Positions 60,614 to 64,000 of a stretch of DNA of 64,000 bases are shown here, piece after piece. Both the position numbers and the translations under genes were made by a program. A model generated the notes under the pieces. It saw nothing but the letters and a program-made list of their open reading frames with translations, ran no database searches and had not been told where the DNA came from. The DNA lies in contig OY969725.1 in the NCBI GenBank assembly GCA_963702195.1, forward strand, positions 2,294,001 to 2,358,000, in the 5' to 3' direction. The DNA is from AC-56 sp963702195. GTDB lineage: Bacteria > Actinomycetota > Thermoleophilia > Solirubrobacterales > 70-9. The number at the start of each line of letters is the position of its first letter. Within the stretch, counting starts at the first letter, position 1.

Positions 60614-60624
60614 AGGTGGGTCCC

Positions 60625-61005
60625 CTAGTCGAGCGCTGCCCGAGCGCTGTCGACGTCGTCGGTCGCGATCACGAGCTTGATGCCGCCGAAAGTGGTGTAG
60701 GCGAGCTCGATGTTCACGTTCGCCTCGCCGAGAGCGCGTGCGAGACCTCCGAGCGTGCCGGGCTTGTCCGCGACGTCGATCACCAGGACCTCGCGATCGT
60801 CGGCGACGCCCATGCCCGCCTCCTCGAGAGCGCGACGGCCCGGTGCCGCCGCGTCGTCGTCGAGCAGCAGGTGGATCACGCCGTGCCCCTCCCCCGTGAA
60901 CGCGCACATACCGTGGATGTTGACCCCAGCCTGGCCGGTGGCCTCGCCCAGCCGCGCCAGCTCGCCAGGCCGATCCTGAAGCACCACCGTGAGGTCCCGA
61001 GCCAT
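60625..61005 (-). CDS. tandem ACT-domain protein
   Basis: A 126-residue protein of two ACT modules: LTVVLQDRPGELARLGEATGQAGVNIHGMCAF and VLVIDVADKPGTLGGLARALGEANVNIELAYTTFGGIKLVIATDD. ACT domains bind amino acids or similar ligands. With no catalytic domain it is likely a small stand-alone sensor. The ATG at 61005 has AGGAG upstream. It lies just upstream of the carboxypeptidase-amidase gene in the same direction; a sensing link to cell-wall recycling is possible but only inferred. Confidence 0.86.
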   Translation of the reverse strand: MARDLTVVLQDRPGELARLGEATGQAGVNIHGMCAFTGEGHGVIHLLLDDDAAAPGRRALEEAGMGVADDREVLVIDVADKPGTLGGLARALGEANVNIELAYTTFGGIKLVIATDDVDSARAALD

Positions 61006-61071
61006 CTCTCTCCTCTCCGCCGCGGGGTATATCAGTGGGCGGGCCGCTCCGTCTGTAGAGCTTGCCGGGTC

Positions 61072-61641
61072 ATGCCGATAAGGGAGTACATGGCCGCAAG
61101 CTGGAAGCGAGACAGCGCGAGCACCGACGACGTCGAGCGGATCGTCGGCGTTTCCAACCAAGGCCCCGCTGAGCCCGAGGTCTCCGTCCCGCCCCGCTTC
61201 GCTCGCCACCTCAAGGGAGCCGCCAACATGCGCCGCGGCAACGAGACTCCATGGGTGGCCGTGGCGGTCGTCGACGGCGTCGACGTGATCCGCGAGGAGT
61301 GGGGAGATCCCGCCGCCGAGGAGTTCCTGCGCTCGACGGCGAGCGCGCTGCGCGCGTCGCTCCGGGACTCGGACAAGCTCTCGCCCGTCGGCCGGGCGGA
61401 GTACGGGATCATCCTCGACGCCCCCGGCCCCGACGAGGTCATCGCGGGCCTTGGACGACTCGTTCACAACGTGGCCGAGCTCGCCGGGCGCGACCGCCGC
61501 TGGGAGGCCGGGTCGCTGCGCGTGGGCGTGACGCCGCTGGACAGCCCTCACGCCGCCGAGGTCCTCGCTCGTGCCCGTGCCGCCCTCGAGCGTGGCGAGC
61601 GAGCCGGCGCCGCCCCGGTCACGATGGGCGGCCCGGGCTGA
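61072..61641 (+). CDS. degenerate GGDEF-domain protein
   Basis: A 189-residue protein. The N-terminal 60 residues look disordered. The rest follows the GGDEF-domain pattern (WVAVAVVDGVDVIREEWGDPAAEEFLRSTASALRASLRDSDKLSPVGRAEYGIILDAPGPDEVIAGLGRL), but the signature GGDEF is replaced by GRAEY, so diguanylate cyclase activity is unlikely. It could be a c-di-GMP- or GTP-binding regulator, or a fossil. The ATG at 61072 lacks a clear Shine-Dalgarno; ATG 61090 with AGGGAG 3 bases before it is an alternative. Confidence 0.72.
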   Translation: MPIREYMAASWKRDSASTDDVERIVGVSNQGPAEPEVSVPPRFARHLKGAANMRRGNETPWVAVAVVDGVDVIREEWGDPAAEEFLRSTASALRASLRDSDKLSPVGRAEYGIILDAPGPDEVIAGLGRLVHNVAELAGRDRRWEAGSLRVGVTPLDSPHAAEVLARARAALERGERAGAAPVTMGGPG

Positions 61642-61676
61642 GCGCAGCGCAACGCGTCGCTCCGCCGGTCCCGGGG

Positions 61677-61682
61677 TAGCCT
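61677..61682 (+). promoter_or_regulatory. -10-like element TAGCCT upstream of the DUF255 gene
   Basis: TAGCCT ends 7 bases before the ATG at 61690, with no Shine-Dalgarno. It matches the other leaderless elements in this window. Confidence 0.45.
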
Positions 61683-61689
61683 CAACCAG

Positions 61690-63696
61690 ATGGCCAATCA
61701 CCTAGCCGAGCAGACGAGCCCCTACCTCCTCCAGCACCAGGACAACCCGGTCGACTGGTACGCGTGGGGGCCCGAAGCGCTCGAGCGGGCTCGCGGGACC
61801 GACCGGCCCATCCTGCTCTCGATCGGCTACTCGGCCTGCCACTGGTGCCATGTGATGGCTCACGAGTCGTTCGAGGATCCGGAGACCGCCAACTACATGA
61901 ACGAGCACTTCGTCGCGATCAAGGTCGATCGCGAGGAGCGCCCGGACGTGGACGCCATTTACATGGAGGCCGTCCAGGGAATGACGGGGGCCGGCGGCTG
62001 GCCTCTGACGGCCTTCCTCGATCCGGACGCGGTGCCCTTCTACGGCGGCACGTACTTCCCGCCCGAGCCGCGCCATGGCATGCCGAGCTTCCGCATGGTG
62101 ATGGAGGCCGTGGTCGAATCGTGGACCACGCAGCGCGATCAGATCCGGGCATCCGCCGATCGCATTCGCGAACAGCTCGGCGCGATCGGGCGCATCGAGC
62201 CGAGCGAGGACGATCCGCGGCCGGAGATCCTCGGCGCCGCGACCCGAAAGCTTCAGCAGATGGCGGACATGCGCAACGGGGGCTTCGGGTCGGCCCCGAA
62301 GTTCCCGCCGGCCTCCGCGCTCGAGCTGCTGCTCGCCCGCGGGGTGACCGACGTGGTCGCCACCACGCTCGACGCGATGGCCCACGGCGGGATCTACGAC
62401 CAGCTCGGCGGCGGCTTCGCCCGCTATTCGGTCGACGACGTCTGGCTCGTCCCTCACTTCGAGAAGATGCTGTACGACAACGCCCTGCTCGCCCGGACGT
62501 ACCTGCACGCCTGGCAGGCACTCGGGCACGAGCGCTACCGGCGCGTTTGCGAGGAGACGCTCGTGTGGGCGCTGCGCGAGATGCGTGGCTCCGAGGGCGG
62601 CTTTCACTCGGCGCTCGACGCGGACTCCGAGGGCGAGGAAGGGCGCTTCTACCTGTGGACGCCGGAACAGGTCCGCGAGGCCGTCGACGCGGTCGGCCCG
62701 CCGGACCTCGCCGACGCGGTCATCGCCTATTACGGGGTCACGGAGGGGGGCAACTTCGAGGGTCGCAGCATCCTTCACATTCCGGGCGGTCCCGCGGCCG
62801 AACCGCCCGCGGGGCTCGATGCGGCGCGTCGGGCCATGTACACGTACCGGTCGCGGCGGGTGTGGCCCGAAAAGGACGACAAGCGGCTGTGCTCGTGGAA
62901 CGCGCTGATGATCGGCGCCCTGGCGGAGGCCGGCGCTGCGCTCCCCTGCGACGAGTATCTCGACGCCGCGGTGGCGTGCGCCGAGTTCGTCTGGCGGGAC
63001 CTGCGGGACGATCGCGGCAGGCTCCTTCGCACGTACAAGGACGGGCGCGCCCACCTGGCGGCTTACCTCGAGGACCATGCGTACCTCGTCGAGGCCCTGC
63101 TCACGCTCTATGAGGCGACCCTCGACGTCCGCTGGTTCGACGCCGCGCGCGAGACCGCCGACCAGATGGTCGAGCTCTTCGCCGATACGGAGCGCGGCGG
63201 CTTCTTCACCACCGCTCACGACCACGAGGAGCTCGTCGTCAGGCGCAAGGATCTCGACGACCATCCGATCCCGTCCGGCAACTCGGCGGCTGCGTATGGC
63301 CTCCTCCGCCTCGCCGCCCTGACCGGGGAGCACGAGTACGAGCGCCATGCCGTCGGGGTCTTCAAGCTGCTCCATCGCGCCGCTGCGGGCCATCCCCAGG
63401 CGCTCGCTCACCTGCTGGGCGCGATGGACTTCCACTTCTCGGCGGTGAAGGAGGTGGCACTCGTCGCCGCACCGTCCGAAGATGGCCCGGGCGAGCTGGC
63501 CGCGGTCGTCCACTCCGGCTTCCGGCCGCACCTGGTCGTCGCCGGCGGCCCCGAGGGCATCGAGCGCCCGGAGCTGATGCGCGAGCGCACCGCGGTGGAC
63601 GGCCGCTCCGCTGCGTACGTGTGCGAGAACTTCGCCTGTCGCCAGCCGGTCACCGAGCCCGCCGAGCTGGCGGCAGCGCTCGACGACGGGGTGTAG
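61690..63696 (+). CDS. DUF255 / YyaL-type thioredoxin-like protein
   Basis: A 668-residue protein of the SPATA20/YyaL family. The N-terminal 150 residues form a thioredoxin-like domain with Cys50-His-Trp-Cys53 (SACHWCHVM) and the family opening NHLAEQTSPYLLQHQDNPVDWYAW. The rest is a six-hairpin-like helical domain (AHGGIYDQLGGGFARYSVDDVWLVPHFEKMLYDNALL), as in N-acylglucosamine epimerases. Its physiological role is not established. The gene is followed by a 106-base gap and the truncated AbiEi/DUF559-type gene at the window's right edge. Confidence 0.93.
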   Translation: MANHLAEQTSPYLLQHQDNPVDWYAWGPEALERARGTDRPILLSIGYSACHWCHVMAHESFEDPETANYMNEHFVAIKVDREERPDVDAIYMEAVQGMTGAGGWPLTAFLDPDAVPFYGGTYFPPEPRHGMPSFRMVMEAVVESWTTQRDQIRASADRIREQLGAIGRIEPSEDDPRPEILGAATRKLQQMADMRNGGFGSAPKFPPASALELLLARGVTDVVATTLDAMAHGGIYDQLGGGFARYSVDDVWLVPHFEKMLYDNALLARTYLHAWQALGHERYRRVCEETLVWALREMRGSEGGFHSALDADSEGEEGRFYLWTPEQVREAVDAVGPPDLADAVIAYYGVTEGGNFEGRSILHIPGGPAAEPPAGLDAARRAMYTYRSRRVWPEKDDKRLCSWNALMIGALAEAGAALPCDEYLDAAVACAEFVWRDLRDDRGRLLRTYKDGRAHLAAYLEDHAYLVEALLTLYEATLDVRWFDAARETADQMVELFADTERGGFFTTAHDHEELVVRRKDLDDHPIPSGNSAAAYGLLRLAALTGEHEYERHAVGVFKLLHRAAAGHPQALAHLLGAMDFHFSAVKEVALVAAPSEDGPGELAAVVHSGFRPHLVVAGGPEGIERPELMRERTAVDGRSAAYVCENFACRQPVTEPAELAAALDDGV

Positions 63697-63802
63697 CCGG
63701 CAGCCGACCGCCGATCGTCACCTCGCGGCCGCCCGCGTTTGCCACCCCGTGGGACTCCGCTGCCCCACGTAGCGCTTTTCGCAACCCTCCCGCATCGGCC
63801 AC

Positions 63803-64000
63803 ATGGCCGGGTCAAGTGAATCTATTCCCGGAAACCGGGAACGGATCAACGCGACCCAGGTCCCGCGGCTTGTCCTGGAGCTCGCCGAGCGCCAGTGGGG
63901 CGTTGCGGCCCATTGGCAGCTAAAGAAGCGCGGGCTGAGCACCTCCGCGATCGGGCGCCGGTCGGCGTCGGGCAGATTGCATCGGATCTACCCCGGTGTC
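63803..64000 (+). CDS. AbiEi/DUF559-type protein, N-terminal part (3' end outside window)
   Basis: An open frame from ATG 63803 runs to the window edge for 66 codons. It reads RLVLELAERQWGVAAHWQLKKRGL, then STSAIGRRSASGRLHRIYPGV, the AbiEi-type N-terminal winged helix often joined to a DUF559 nuclease-like domain. The Ile-Tyr-Pro-Gly-Val end matches the HRGVY element of the family. It appears intact as far as seen. The decayed relative at 7598-8066 lies 56 kb away, so this may be the functional copy. Function is uncertain; many such orphans have no toxin partner. Confidence 0.75.
   Translation, partial: MAGSSESIPGNRERINATQVPRLVLELAERQWGVAAHWQLKKRGLSTSAIGRRSASGRLHRIYPGV

Overview
The window is very GC-rich DNA with tightly packed genes, many GTG and TTG starts and frequent 1-11 base gene overlaps. 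The gene content points to an aerobic actinobacterium. It has a complete coenzyme F420 pathway including a fused two-domain FO synthase, F420-dependent enzymes, an ethylmalonyl-CoA pathway of Streptomyces type, GTP-dependent PEP carboxykinase and a 2-oxoacid:ferredoxin oxidoreductase. The mixture fits the class Thermoleophilia (Solirubrobacterales/Gaiellales) best; that placement is inference. I saw no insertion sequences, CRISPR arrays, tRNA or rRNA genes. It reads as ordinary chromosome.

Layout. 0-3 kb (minus): SDR, FlK-like thioesterase, HMG-CoA-lyase-like protein, SnoaL-like protein and a truncated GNAT form a compact operon. 3-6.1 kb (plus): the F420 operon npdG-cofD-cofC-cofE. 6.1-11.7 kb (minus): cupin, alcohol dehydrogenase, a decayed DUF559 gene, fbiC, aquaporin, pyrophosphatase. 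11.8-18.4 kb: an orphan solute-binding lipoprotein, an mntH-mntR pair with a clear palindromic operator, a divergent YgfZ-like gene and a coiled-coil nuclease-like protein. 18.4-26.5 kb: ccr, clpS, a metallo-hydrolase, ethylmalonyl-CoA mutase, a hydrolase-cyclase fusion. 26.6-31.7 kb: an F420-type oxidoreductase and two secreted glycosidase-like proteins. 31.7-37.8 kb: a MaoC hydratase, amidase, SCP2-like protein and acyl-CoA dehydrogenase operon, then malyl-CoA lyase. 37.8-42.7 kb: Ddn-like protein, pckG, and the divergent sucC-sucD-ferredoxin operon, followed by a strongly structured intergenic element. 42.9-51.1 kb: acyl-CoA ligase, MFS and ABC exporters, a frameshifted radical SAM gene and a glycine-rich RTX exoprotein. 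51.2-59.2 kb: korAB, an MMPL transporter with a MarR regulator, ring-cleaving dioxygenase, class III aminotransferase. 59.2-64 kb: a fused carboxypeptidase-amidase, ACT protein, degenerate GGDEF protein, DUF255 protein and the start of an AbiEi/DUF559-type gene.

How it works together. Ccr, ethylmalonyl-CoA mutase, a methylsuccinyl-CoA dehydrogenase candidate, a mesaconyl-CoA hydratase candidate and malyl-CoA lyase would assimilate acetyl-CoA to glyoxylate and propionyl-CoA. SucCD, KorAB, the small ferredoxin and PckG would carry the C4 and C5 products through the TCA cycle and towards gluconeogenesis. NpdG links F420H2 to NADPH, and Ccr consumes NADPH.

Promoter architecture. Many genes lack a Shine-Dalgarno sequence and instead carry a TAnnnT hexamer ending about 6-10 bases before the start codon. 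This indicates widespread leaderless transcription.
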